Shown: piece after piece, positions 22,553 to 33,435 of the stretch
Numbering within the stretch: position 1 is the stretch's first letter
Layout: every line of letters begins with the position of its first letter
NCBI RefSeq assembly: GCF_019112545.1
Contig: NW_025064888.1
Span: 1,181,620 to 1,245,619, forward strand
DNA length: 64,000 nucleotides
Source: Guyanagaster necrorhizus
Taxonomy: Eukaryota > Basidiomycota > Agaricomycetes > Agaricales > Physalacriaceae
Direction of reading: 5' to 3'
Notes under the pieces: model-generated
The model's input: the letters and a program-made list of their open reading frames with translations, nothing else
Told to the model about the DNA's origin: nothing
Databases searched by the model: none
Position numbers and translations under genes: made by a program

Positions 22553-24003
22553 TTAGAGGATTCCTGAGTCTTTCAGTGCGTTTTGCAGGATCGTCTCTTT
22601 CACCGCGACGAAGACTAGTCGGACGTTGGCGGTGTCGGTCGCCTGCGTCAAGCTGTGAATCAGACGAAGTTATAACACATCCACATGCGTACTAGGAAAA
22701 AAAAAAAAAAAAGCGCACTGTGGATAAACACTCAGCCTGGCTCTATTCGCCTTCATGAACCGCCACAGAATATACTTGGCGGCCTTGTTGATGTCCTTCC
22801 CGCCAGGAAACTCGGGAAAGTAGCGCTCCAGCGGTATCTTGGGGATCTTCTTCTTGAAGACGTCACTCTTGTTCAGGAAGAGCACGATGGAGGTGCGGAG
22901 GAACCACCGCGAGTTGATGACGGACTCGAAGAGCACTAGTGACTCCGCCATGCGGTTCTATTCAGGGGTGGGTGAGGCGGAGGTTGATTGGGGGGGGGGA
23001 GATGGAAAAAAAAACGCGCACCTGGCTTTTGTCCTCCAGCAGGACCTGGTCGTACTCGCTGATGGCCGTGCAAAAGATAATGGACGTGACGCTCTCGAAG
23101 CAGTGTATCCACTTGCGGCGCTCCGAGCGCTGGCCGCCCACGTCAAACATGTGTATCCTGAGGGGGGAGGATCATCGCTCTATTAGCGAGCGCGACGGGG
23201 GGGGAGGGGGACGGCAGCAAGGAGATGGGATGCCACGCACTGCAGTTGGCCCATGGTGAACCTCGTTTCGGTGATGGCGGTCGTCGTTGCCCGCGCACGC
23301 AGGATGTCTGTCTCCGTGGGCCTGTATCCCGGCGCGCCGATACGGAGGACCTCTGTGAAGAAGCTGGTGGACATGGTTACGATTACGAGGAAGACGGGGA
23401 GGGGAGGGGAGGGGGGGACTCACTAGAAAGCACTGTCCATCAGGTAAAAGTCACTCGAGTGCTCGTCCAGGAGCTGCGGGATCGCTCCGTCTTGGCAGAA
23501 GAGGTGTATGGCGTTGGCGACGTCGGGGGAGAGGACGTCGTCTCGTCGTTCTAGCCGACAGTCGAGTATCCTGTCTGCGAGGGCCTGAGTGGGGGCGCGC
23601 GCGGGGGGGTGTGAGCACGGTAAATAATCTCATCAGCGTAACGTACCTGATTCGACTCGTTGGCGTATTGAATCCCAATCTTGCGCATCATCAGGGCAAT
23701 AGCCTGTGCTGAATCAAGAACGTTCTTGTATATCGTCCCACGGTAGGAATCCCGCTCCTCGATGGTAAAGCCCCCCTGGTGGATGATCTTCATCTGCTTG
23801 ACAATGGTCGATTTTCCTGATTCTCCGGAGCCTGGGGTGGGGTCAACGTCAGTATATTGGATGGATGGATGGTTTCTGCACGCACCCAAGAGCAAAATCT
23901 TGCATTCCTTCTTGAATCGTTTGCCGTCATCCTCGAGTTGTTTGTCGATCAAATCGGAACAGGCCTTCTCGTCCTGATTGGGCTGCGAGACGCAGTTGCC
24001 CAT
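22553..24003 (-). CDS. Heterotrimeric G-protein alpha subunit
   Basis: GTP-binding switch protein coupled to seven-helix receptors at the plasma membrane. Seven exons: 24003-23886, 23831-23647, 23584-23424, 23363-23241, 23157-23022, 22957-22719, 22652-22553, giving exactly 353 aa, the normal length. N-terminus MGNCVSQ carries the myristoylation glycine and a palmitoylation cysteine. Nucleotide motifs: GSGESGKS (P-loop), [12 protein letters not shown] (switch II with the catalytic Gln), NKSD (G4), TQATDT (G5). Switch I is divergent: RARATTTAI instead of the usual RVKTTGI, so the Arg and the first Thr remain but Lys and Gly are replaced. The C-terminus is NALKDSGIL, with Ser where Gi-class subunits have the toxin-modifiable Cys. 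This points to one of the extra alpha subunits typical of agaricomycetes rather than the canonical Gpa1. Intact. Confidence 0.92.
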
Positions 24004-24605
24004 TCTGGCGGCCAGGCGACGCGTAGATGCTGGGGGGGGAGGGGAGGCGCAGACACTATGGAGGTGGTGGTACAAGTAAGAGAGGTAAATAGGCTGACAA
24101 GTGGCTGGTTCATCGCCCCGTCAGTCTGCCGTGCAATATGTTGAAATCCGTGACAATTTTGTGACAGCTGTCAATCGTGTTACAACGCAACCCTGTCGAC
24201 GTGCTGTTCTAGGCTTTCATCACCACTTCCTTCATTTACGCTTCATTATCGTTTTTTCTTTGCTATACTATATGCGTGCATACGCCATCTTCCAGTTATC
24301 TATCATGGCACCTTCCTGGGAACTGATGTTCATTTTACGGGAGTGCAATTGGTGCCACGGCGGTTCTTGTGTTCTTCTCAGGCTCTGGCTATCCCATTTT
24401 GCTAGCTGTTCATGTGCTTTTCTACCGGCCATTTAGAATAGCCTTATAACCTGCATTGCGGAACCTTATATCTGAGGGGGCCATCGCGTGTTCTGTTGGA
24501 ATGACAGCGCTTACTGCGATCTGCGTTGGAATATTTCCAAGTTTGAACGTGAAACGCTTAGAAAAAGAAACACAGATTTGTTGCGAAGCCGCTCAACAGA
24601 CGGAC

Positions 24606-24625
24606 GACCGACCGACCGACCGACC
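24606..24625. repeat. Simple repeat (GACC)n
   Basis: Five tandem copies of gacc in the intergenic region. Confidence 0.85.
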
Positions 24626-24900
24626 TCGCTACCAGAGATTCGTCCCCCTCCGTGCTATTGACGACACTGCGGTTCTGCGGATCAGAGGATGATAATTGCC
24701 TGTGACCAACCGGTCCGAGCTACCCCCCATCATCCGTTTTGAGGGAGAAGACTGTGCTGGGGGGATGATTTCATTACACCGATTCTGGCAAGTTTACACA
24801 CTTGACCATGGATAGGTATGTTGTGGCGTTCAAGGTGGATGAGTTACAGCGTCCATCAATGCAAGTGCCTGGGCATGTCACCCCCCCCTTCATGGAGCTC

Positions 24901-24920
24901 ATAATAATAATAATAATAAT
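24901..24920. repeat. Simple repeat (ATA)n
   Basis: Uninterrupted run of ataata units, about 20 bp. Confidence 0.85.
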
Positions 24921-25696
24921 GGGTTATCTTTTCGGTTACCCGTGAGTGCGCCTAGCCCAGATGTGCGCACTCGAGTCGCCAGGCTAGAAAGTTGTGTCAA
25001 AGTTTGACGGACGGATGCAGGGCGCATGAGTCACCGTATTTCTTTCCATGCCAGCCTAACCCTAGGGACTTTGATACATCGGCATGCACGAATTCGTAAA
25101 TGCGAAACTAATGAATCTGTGCACATATATGGTTGGATTATAGTTTAATCGTGTGCCCGCTCAGCAACATATGTCTTCCCTAGCCAACAAGTGCCGTAAA
25201 TTCAGGTTCTTGGTGAAGGTCAACCGTGTGCTCCCTGCCGGTCCCTTGAAGCTAGTGTTCCCGAGCCTATCCACAGCTTACGAGTCTATCAATAATCTAT
25301 CTATAAAGACGGCTTGCCAGGCTATTATCTTGAGCCGATTGGGTATAGATGATGATGTCATTTAGATCCGGCATACGGAACTTTTTGTAATCAACCACGA
25401 CCGCAAGGTGCGCCGGTATGGACGAAGACGCAGAATTGGTATAGCCTATAGGAGTAAAAGAATGATCATGATGAGGAAATTGCAACATATGGATCGGTAG
25501 CGCTTGGTGGTGTACCGGTACGGTACGAAGTTGCCTGCTCTTCTGATTCTCGAGTTCTAATGCCCCTGCCCCACTAGCCTGTTCATAGGCAAAGATAGTC
25601 ACATTGGTAGATCGGCGACTCGGACAATCTTGGTGCGTCGACAACGTTATCGACGACGCCGTTCTATGAGATAGATTCGACGGCGACCAGGATCTC

Positions 25697-27083
25697 ATGC
25701 AAGATATGCTCGTTGCGAGGGCTCTGCAGCCCTGGTCGCGCTCGGTACCTACAGAGCTCACAAGGATCATCATTGATGAAATTGCCCAAGACCAACACCA
25801 AGGTAAATCCACCCTGGAGGCCTGTGCTCTCGTCTGCCGAGCATGGACACCCATCGCCCAGATGCACATCTTCCATTCTCTCCACATAACGGTTCACATA
25901 GACTGCTGGAAGTCGCCCCTTCTCTTCTTCGCTCCCTCTATTCACGTATCAAAGAACGTCGGTGCACTCAGTCGGCTCCTCAGATCTTCCCCTCACATCT
26001 CTTCATATGTCAAAAGACTGATATTCACCGCCTCGTACGATCATTGGTTCTACTGCTCCATCCCTGGGACCCTGGCTGATATCATCAACACCAAGCTTGG
26101 GCATCTTTGGGGCCGTTTCCTGCCGCGCTTCATGCAGAGCCTGGACAGAATCGAGGAGCTCATCTTCCCCACCAACCTGTGCCACCCGCTGTCGGGGGAC
26201 GTGCCAAAGACAGTGATCAGTGGGATGCGCTGCGTGCTGCGTTCGACGTCGCTCACGTCGCTGGCGATGCTATCCGGGACCTCGCACGATCTGTACGCCA
26301 TCTTGGGTGAATGCCGTGGCCTGCGCGACCTCCACGTAGGGGATATAACATTCCATCACGAAACGCCCAGCCCTTCCTCGTTCCCGCCACTGGCCTTGAA
26401 ACTCCAATTCCTCGCCATAACCTCCCGTGTGGACGCATATATGCGCTTCGTCAATCAGTCACCACGCGGACTCGTTGATTTCAGCCACTTGAAGCGATTA
26501 GAGATCATCATCAGTGGATCTTTCTTTGCGATGGAAGCAGATCTCGTCGTCCCCACCACACAAGATCTGATTCGTCGGAATAAAGAGACATTGCGAGATC
26601 TCGTCCTGAATGTGTGTCTCCAAGGTGCGCCGCCGCGTATCAGTATTATCTCCTGGGAACAACAACAAAAAAGTTTGTTGGCTGACGGCATTATTATTGC
26701 TAGAACGTCTATTCGATCTTGTCGATCCTGCGCACATTCGGAAGTTGGATATAACCATGGCTTCCTCGCCTCGTCCCGCTTCGCAAAATCTAAAGGCGTG
26801 GGTACGGTGGCTAACTCGGGCCTTTTCTGGCGTGACGACGTCGATTAGCCTTGAACGATGTCTATTCCGACTGAATGGGTTCAATACCTTGGGTGATGTC
26901 ATGGCTGTGTATGACGAGTGGAGGAAGCTGGATACCATCATGGCTTCGCGGCCTGGACTGGCTGGACTGAATGTGCGCTTGTGGCGGAGCGGGTCTCTCG
27001 CTGCAGAGGACGTTCAAGACATGTTTCCTTCTTTGAGCACAACAGGCCGCCTGCATGTCCAGGTAGCCGACGTAGGTCTCTGA
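25697..27083 (+). CDS. F-box protein, one intron
   Basis: Two exons, 25697-26624 and 26704-27083, product 435 aa. The 79-nt intron (donor gtgcgc, acceptor gctag) restores one frame where a simple reading would suggest a frameshift; the joined sequence reads LVLNVCLQERLFDLVDPAHIRKLDI. F-box region near residues 14-60: VPTELTRIIIDEIAQD, ACALVCRAWTPIAQMHIFHSL, a textbook arrangement for agaricomycete F-box proteins. The rest has loose leucine-rich segments (RIEELIFP, LRDLHVGDITF, LKRLEIIISG). Start chosen at the first ATG of the frame; the ATG five codons later would serve equally well. Presumed adaptor of an SCF ubiquitin ligase, target unknown. Confidence 0.75.
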
Positions 27084-28366
27084 GGGAAATTTATGTTGGG
27101 GCCAGGCCAGGCCACTCTTGTGGCAGCGGCGCTTCGTTCTCCCTCTGAACCAACGCAGAAAGGTATATAAAATCGTTGTATGCGGCGCCCTGGTGGAAAT
27201 GTAGGGCTGGCAAGAGACGGTGGTGGCGCAATGAGTCGAGTCGGGCACTTTTTTTTCCGATAATGTTGCGGTGGCTGTCCGATGGATATGAGGCATTGGA
27301 GGGAAGTTCCTTGACCATAAGGGTTTTCATACATCAGATGGACAGACAATACAGAACTATTGAGGGGGTACCAGGTTTGGACTCTTAGTCGTATAGAAGG
27401 CGGGCGGGTTCTGAGATCGCCGAAATAGCCATGAGACAAAATAGCTCCCTTCATTTGAAACGAATGAGGGCCGAGTGCATAGCTTCACAGAAGAAACACT
27501 TTTGGATAAACCAACAATTGTCATCCACGCATAGTAATCCAAGATTTCAAACTGCAACCTGCACATCGCCAACCCCCCTCGGCGTACGTGTATCACAATG
27601 GTCAACCTTAATTTTCTGTTCAGAATTTGTTGCTGTTTCACATGTACCTCGATCTATCCGTTCCTGAAGGCAAAGGCAAGGCAACACACTGCTCCACTGA
27701 ATGTCAAAAACTTCACCGTTGGGAAAAAGGAGGTGTGTGCGGTTTGTGGGCCCTCCCTCTTTTATTCATTCCGCGGGCCCTTGACAAAAAGAAAAAAAAT
27801 CTCGTCAATCCTAGGCAAAACAGGTAGCAGGTAGCAGGTAGCATTGACATTAGGACATACCAGCCCGTTTCAATGGTCCCTGCGTTGACTCATCGTATCA
27901 CCTACGATAGTATGTTTTCCCCCCGATGTGGCTTGGCCGAATGACGCAATAGTACGGGAGGCGGTGGTCTTCAGCAAGAGGCGCAACGGATCAAGCTATT
28001 CGCCAGAGTAACATCTCTATGTCTCGGCCTTTCTAGCGACCATGTACACGACTACCTACCTCTTCCAGGGGAGGGGGGAAGCCGCTCCCGTCGGATACTC
28101 CTCCAGTACTTAACAAGATCTCAGACTTTGGCATGTATCGCCAAAAGCCCCGTCGATGTCAAATGCCAAGACCCAGCTCGCTTATTTCAACAGTGACATG
28201 TTCTCGAAAGGATCCTAACGACCATTGCTGCTAGATCCCACTTTTAAAACGAAGAGATCCTTCTCGACGTCGGGTGGTTTTTACGTTCAGCTGAGCTGAG
28301 CTGCGCTGCGCTCCGGCCCCCCTTTTTTTGACAGGCCTGCTCGCGAAAAAAATGTTATCAGAGTGA
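27084..28366. other. Stretch with a possible MYND-finger remnant
   Basis: No complete gene. On the plus strand at about 27684-27740 a frame reads HCSTECQKLHRWEKGG, close to the second half of a MYND zinc finger (CSxxCQxxHW), but the first cysteine pairs and any flanking exon are missing. The rest shows nothing I can support. A CCTGC-poor CT tract with tttttttgacag near 28323-28334 looks like a splice acceptor leading to the segment at 28367. Confidence 0.3.
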
Positions 28367-28573
28367 AAACGCGTCTCGGTTCTGGGAAACGAGAAGGCTA
28401 GGGCGACACAGGGGATTCGAGGCGCAGACTTGTGTGACCTCATCTGGGAATTCCTAGTCGAAGGCACCGTACCCCTCATAAATTTCAATGAGGCCTTGGA
28501 CCAAGTGGCCGGAGTCGGCTATCCTTATGAGAAAGATGATTCTACCGTGGAAGAAGATGAAGAAGCCTGGTGA
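28367..28573 (+). other. Orphan coding-like segment (terminal exon of unknown gene)
   Basis: A stop-free plus-strand frame of 68 codons begins just after a TGA and ends at TGA 28571-28573. It reads DLCDLIWEFLVEGTVPLINF, then ALDQVAGVGYPYEKDDSTVE and an acidic end. The composition is protein-like and other frames are broken. I find no start codon or upstream exon, and the family is not recognised. It could be the last exon of a decayed gene that also supplied the MYND-like remnant 600 bp upstream. Confidence 0.3.
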
Positions 28574-29761
28574 AGAAGTGGACGAGGAAATATAAAATCG
28601 GGTGACGTATTTCAGGCAACATATAATACGGCGATCAGGACATTGTCCAGGTGAAGATGTATTTTGGGTGTATCTCTACTCCTTCATTGCTAGTGATTCC
28701 GAGATGTTCGGCTTTTGGTCCTCATAGTGCTTTTATGATCCAGTTGGGATGTATGGAATGATCCCCAGTCAGGCCCTGTCACTAGTATTTACGAATGTCA
28801 GCTGGCGAACCATACAGTGGTAATAAATGTGCCGCGCCAACTCGCACGAGGAAAAAAAAAAAACACCGGGCATGTTCCTGCTTCGCGTAAGATTTTTTGC
28901 AAACGATGCTCGTTCCTCATGATTCCATATTCAATATTTAGGTTCGGTACCCAAGTGCCTGACCGTCATCATCAAGAAAGTTTAAACCCTGCATCACGAC
29001 GGACTGAGGAATATACTGTACGGTGACTCTGCAGTGACGACACCCCAGCGACTTCGCCGTCGCTCAAACTGATCCATTACCTCCTTCGTCGATAGAATCT
29101 CCCTTTGAAGGCTCACACCCACAAAAAATCATATCGCCGACGTCAAGCCAAGGGTTTGTTACTCTCGCAGAATCAAGGATCAAGGTGGAGCGACAGAGAT
29201 GTCGTTCTCAGAGTAGCCGGGTCAGTTCTCTTCGCCTCGCTTAATGGCCTTTTTGCCACCGCAATTTGTAGAAAGGACCCATCGAATCAAGTTGCTGTAG
29301 TGAGGGAAGACCGGGTTGCCGGTGCTCTGCTCTTCTATTCCACAGCTGCGACCCGCTTGGTCTCGAATATATCTGTGTTGAAAGTCAGTTGATACATCTT
29401 TAGGATCACCGCTCTTGACAATGGTCCTTCATCACTTTGTCGACGTCTTCATCAAAATACTCACCCTTGAGCTGCCTCGGCGAGGGGGAGTGCTTCGCGT
29501 CACTGAAATGGAGGGGTCGTCGAAGGGATGTCGTTCCCGGGACCTGTTCTAGAAGAAACGTTCGTTATGGCAATTGTACGTGGCTGGCATGACAGCTCTT
29601 GGGTGATGTGTTTTAGGGCCGGACATTCTGCGATATTTCCATGCCCTGCCCCTTACATCCTTACAGGGAGAGAAAGTTTCGCTACTCTCGATGGGTACTC
29701 ATCCTAGGTTTGGGCTTACATTTCGGCGGTGTTCCTCAAATGCCATCCACCATGCCATCTC
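28574..29761. other. Stretch without a recognised gene
   Basis: Contains a 95-codon plus-strand frame (29105-29392) with no recognisable domain. The right end may include decayed 5' parts of the phosphotransferase relic that follows, but I could not align them. Confidence 0.35.
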
Positions 29762-30316
29762 GATCCCACCCATCCGTTTCGTTCCTATCTGCTTGATCCA
29801 TTGCACCGCTTAATTGAGAAGCTGGACAGAGGGGGGAAATAGACTGCGTTCGCAGGCTCCGAGATGAAAAGGGTCTTCAAGGAAGGACTGTGGCACCGAG
29901 ACTTTCATTTCGGGCTCGCAGATGAGGAAGGGAATGTTCGTGTTCGTGCCATCATCGATTGGGAGTTCTCCGGTATAGGAGCGGGTTCTTTAGGGCCTTT
30001 CCTCTAGCCCTCTTCCATAAAACCTCTTCTCCAGTACGAAATTGTATTTCATTCGCTTAATAATTCGGAACCGACGCCTTCGGCGGACAAACTGCGTCTC
30101 TTGGATGAATGGCCCGAGCAGTTTCTATTCCTATTTCGATTGAAGGCTGCGTTTCCGTCGATCTATAACCAATGGGGACCTGGAATCGGACCCGGAACAG
30201 GTGCGTGGAAGGGAAGGGAAGGCCGTGAGCGACTTGAGAGAGTTCGTGAGGAGCTGGTGTCCGACAGTGGGGGACACGTCAAAGGTGCCTGGAAAGATGT
30301 CGTAGAGGCTGAGTGA
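29762..30316 (+). pseudogene. Aminoglycoside/choline-kinase-like phosphotransferase, decayed
   Basis: One long plus-strand frame with two in-frame TAG stops (29840-29842 and 30005-30007) ends at TGA 30314-30316. It reads DPLHRLIEKLD, then GLWHRDFHFG (catalytic loop HxDxxxx of the APH superfamily), IIDWEFSGIGAG (the magnesium-binding IDWE), and a typical alpha-helical end after LLDEWPEQF. In intact fungal homologues the loop continues as HRDFHFGNILV; here three or so residues after HFG are missing. N-lobe sequence is not recognisable upstream. The first TAG could replace a sense codon by one substitution (for example TAC), the second a TGG codon. I conclude a non-functional copy; family call is firm, substrate unknown. 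Confidence 0.65.
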
Positions 30317-30492
30317 CACTTGGGTGCGGTTCCGTTACCATAGATACGTTTTGTCCTGAATAAACCACGAATGGAATCAATTTACGCACCCCCCGACCGG
30401 TAACGTTCTTGGACCCTCAGCCTCAATCCACGTTCCTCGCCAATGACCTTTATTTAGTTCACAATCTTGGCGCCATTGAGCAGCCCTGAATC

Positions 30493-31210
30493 ATCAAACT
30501 AGGCGCTCGAACGTGATCCACACACCCTTGGGCAACTCAGACCCACACCACACCCCCTTTGATATGCAGAATCCCTGCACGACCATACCCAAGTAACCGG
30601 GATCATCAACATCTCAAGTAAGCCTGGTGACTTCAGCAGCAAAATTTCCGAGTCGCTCGACCATTTCCTTGACCGTGACTTTCGCCTCTGCCTTGATTTT
30701 TTTTCGAAAGGGCTCCGAGAGCGACAGCTTTGGTGACCAAGGCGACGGACCGTACTTGACCCGCGTGGTTAGCACTGGACTCTAGCTCGAGCCATGTTCC
30801 TTCGAATTTAATGTCACTGCCACGGTCCCCCGGTATTCTGAGGGCATCGTCAATGAATGTCTTGTGAAACAGAGGTTGTTGCGCACTCTCCCGTCATGTA
30901 CTCCAATCCAAAGCAAAGGAGATCTCGGTTGCGAACCCATCCAGGTTTTTCACCTAGAAGACTTTATCAGAGAGGGAAAGTGGTCGAAGAGCAGTAGGGG
31001 GGACATGCCATGTTATCGACAGCATGCTTCAGTTTAATCGAGGTCTTATCACGGGCTTCGAAGGTCGCCTGGTAGGTAAGATCGCCGTTGACTACAGCGT
31101 CACAAACGCCGACGATATCCGCCACCCTGATCCTTGAAGTCCTGGAGTTCTTTCAGCTCATTCACTCCGGCAGCGATAGTGAGCGGTCCAACGACGGGTG
31201 GGTGAATCAG
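30493..31210 (-). pseudogene. Decayed gene of unidentified family, several stops and frameshifts
   Basis: Clear coding texture runs along the minus strand but is broken. Pieces in order: PVVGPLTIAAGVNELKELQD (31205-31125), a frame change, VADIVGVCDAVVNGDLTYQA to AVDNMA, an intron ending tcttctag, NLDGFATEISFALDWST, a TGA, then LFHKTFIDDALRIPGDRG, FEGTWLELESS, VALVTKAVALGALS. A run of eight A then shifts the frame; with seven A the frame would continue into IKAEAKVTVKEMVERLGNF. After another TGA it ends GYLGMVVQGF and WITFERLV with the stop at 30493-30495. I do not recognise the family. The breaks include at least two stops and two frame changes, so it is a young pseudogene, or the sequence carries errors at the homopolymer. 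Confidence 0.5.
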
Positions 31211-31889
31211 CAGACGAATCGCCAGAAGATGGCGATAGGCTGAGCATTGTCTCGGAATTGGCGCTCAACACATCACATCTTGGACATCGGACAGCCTCTA
31301 CCACAGGAATGGACGGGCATTGATGAGGCAGAGGTGATAGCTAGGTCCTCTGAGATGCTGTTGACTTCGGTCCCTATGGGCGGCCATGGATGATGTCTGC
31401 TTCTCGTCGACAGAAAGTTCTTTCAGGGCATGGCTCAGCTGCGTGCATACCATACGCTTTGCGATGCCTTCCAGCGAACGTAAGAACGGAATCGGTCTCC
31501 CAGTTGGTCGTGGGGCCATCAAATTTCGGGACTGTAGTGTTCGGCAGATCAAGGGCATAGGCGGAGAGTAAGGGGATGAGATGAGATTGAAATGAATCAG
31601 TATCGGTCATCTTCAGAGCGGGTGAGAGCTTCAGCTAATGTATTGGATGATGGGTTTTGCGCTCAGATACAATGAATGGTGTTGATCGGGTGCAATGAGA
31701 TAAGGGGCAATCTGGATTGGACAACCCGTGAGTGTTGTATATGTATGTGCATGTGGTACAAATACCTGCAACTGGTTCATACAAAGACTGAGTTTGAAAC
31801 ACGGAGAGGGATCCGATGGTTCTGAGGTCACGTAGTAAGACGAAGCCGCTAAATTATAGCCCTCTGTGGGAGCGACCCTGATGAACTCA
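31211..31889. other. Stretch without a supported gene
   Basis: Minus-strand frames at 31610-31374 and 31558-31298 overlap; the first begins MTDTDSFQSH and includes VPKFDGPTTNWET, faintly like the start of copia-type gag proteins (PKxDGxNxxxW), but nothing further supports an element here. Confidence 0.3.
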
Positions 31890-33143
31890 TTATAGTATTA
31901 TTATGGTTCCAATATTAATACATACAGATGATGATACAGAGGGCGACCTGATCAAATCGTTGAGGACGTGAGAGATAATAAGCGATGGAAGTAAGAAACT
32001 AAGGTTAACAAAGGTCCGAAACCTAATGACAGCCCAGTTAATTGTAAGTTTCGCTGTGGTATATATGTACTCACCCATTCTCGAGTCGTCGACTACCGTG
32101 CATTCCGTGCCAAAATCAGATCGCGCGTATTCATCAGAGCTTCCGGTACCATCGAGGCCATCGCATGTTTCTAGATCCTCTGATTGGAATTGTTCCCCGA
32201 CATTGTGAACCAGAGAGCCGACAGCGGAGTGCGATATGTGGACAGGACGTCGAAAGCTGACAGAAGGTGGAGGAGTCGTCAGAAATGACGTGCTAGTTGG
32301 ATAAGTGGTCATGAACAAACTGCGGAAAGGGTTAAGGTTGTGGTAGGAACAATACGACAGTACAGGAGAACGTACGGGGACGAGGACATCGGACCGATGA
32401 GCTCCCAGTATTCCAAGTTGTTTTCATTAGAGGGACAGCCACGGGGGATACCCTCCCGCCATTTGATAATATTTGAATGGAGACTTGTCGACTCCTTACG
32501 TTCTTTAAATGCTGCAGTCAATTCAGAAGTAGAAGACCGATGCAACCTACGCATGTAAAAGTCTAACGGAGAGAAATCGATGAGGATATGTTCATCACGT
32601 ACGAGCTGCACGCATCCCAGCCGTCGTCATAAATCCTCGGAGCAGCCGTTTCCACAAGCTTTTCGCATGATAAAGGATTGCGGACAAGATGGAAGGGTGT
32701 CGAGTTAGGGCTAGAAGGAGGATACAGCATCAGGAGATGGTAAGATTATTGAGAGAAACGTAAACCTGGCAACTCGTATATATGTTCTCCATCAACGATG
32801 GAAACTGCAGCAACGTTATTGTGGTCTAAAGCCAGAAGACAAGAGCAGCTGAAACACTGTTGGTCGGGTTGCACTGTCAATTAGAGGAGAACAAGAAGCA
32901 ATTGAAAATCCATGATGCGAGGCCTAAAAGAACAAAAGCCAGGACAATCAGATTCCCCCCTGGGCCTGAGCTGAGGCCTGAGTCCGCAGCGTCGCCCAGT
33001 GGGATGGAAAGAACTTGAGTGATAGCCTGAAATATGGCCTTTATTGCAACCCTTCTGAAGATCCAGCGACATCGGAAAAAGGAAACGCTCGAGGACTGAT
33101 GAGCAAACGCCCTACTAACGACGCGGCGGCCAAAACGTTGCAC
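31890..33143 (-). CDS. Possible multi-exon hypothetical gene
   Basis: Several coding-like blocks follow each other on the minus strand, separated by intron-like sequence: a block with a hydrophobic segment LIVLAFVLLGLASWIF (about 32970-32900), a block reading VFQLLLSSGF then LLQFPSLMENIY (about 32850-32760), LTRHPSILSAILYHAKSLWK (about 32700-32600), DFYMRRLHRSSTSELTAAFK through YWELIGPM (about 32560-32380), and a C-terminal acidic block VGEQFQSEDLETCDGL (about 32300-32050). I could not join them into one frame with certainty, and the order of exons relative to the membrane segment is not proven. No family recognised. Treat boundaries as approximate. Confidence 0.25.
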
Positions 33144-33368
33144 AGAACATTGAACGGCTCGTTTTAGTGCGATACACGGCCAGAGAGTAAGTACGAGAAA
33201 AGGAGTGAATCATGGGCAGAAGCCGATGTAATTTTTTTTTTGCCTTAACTTCATCCGTGACGCCGGACTCGTGGAAGGGTCACATGATGAAGAAAACCCT
33301 TTCGGGAACGGTCTTTGTTCTTTCACTGTTTTTTGTTTTCAAACATATTTGGAACTGTCAATTGTTGC

Positions 33369-33376
33369 TATATAAG
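33369..33376 (+). promoter_or_regulatory. TATA box
   Basis: TATATAAG, about 60 bp upstream of the ATG at 33436, in good position for the gene that follows. Confidence 0.45.
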
Positions 33377-33435
33377 AAGAACCCAAGAAACGTGTAAGAA
33401 GGCCTTATTCTCTTTCTTCTTCCGTTACGCTCACC

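Larger units (their letters stand above)
24004..25696. other. Divergent intergenic stretch with simple repeats
   Basis: Upstream of both the G-alpha gene and the next F-box gene. No supported gene. Contains a GACC tetranucleotide run (24606-24625) and an ATA run (24901-24920). Confidence 0.5.

Noticed and set aside
24606..24625. Regular tandem GACC units as a CRISPR-like or regulatory array
   Set aside because: Unit is 4 bp with no spacers; a plain microsatellite. No CRISPR array is expected or seen in this fungal DNA.
25697..27083. Apparent frameshift in the F-box gene near 26625-26700
   Set aside because: A canonical 79-nt GT-AG intron restores the frame with correct phase, so the gene is not broken.
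27660..27751. A functional MYND-finger gene
   Set aside because: Only the second half of the finger is present, with no upstream cysteines or continuing exon.
13874..29392. Shared string ttggtctcgaatata at 14088 and 29359
   Set aside because: About 15 bp only, no wider similarity; could be chance or a tiny repeat remnant.
31298..31610. Start of a copia-type element (PKFDGP...NWET)
   Set aside because: Only a handful of matching residues; no LTR, PBS or pol nearby.
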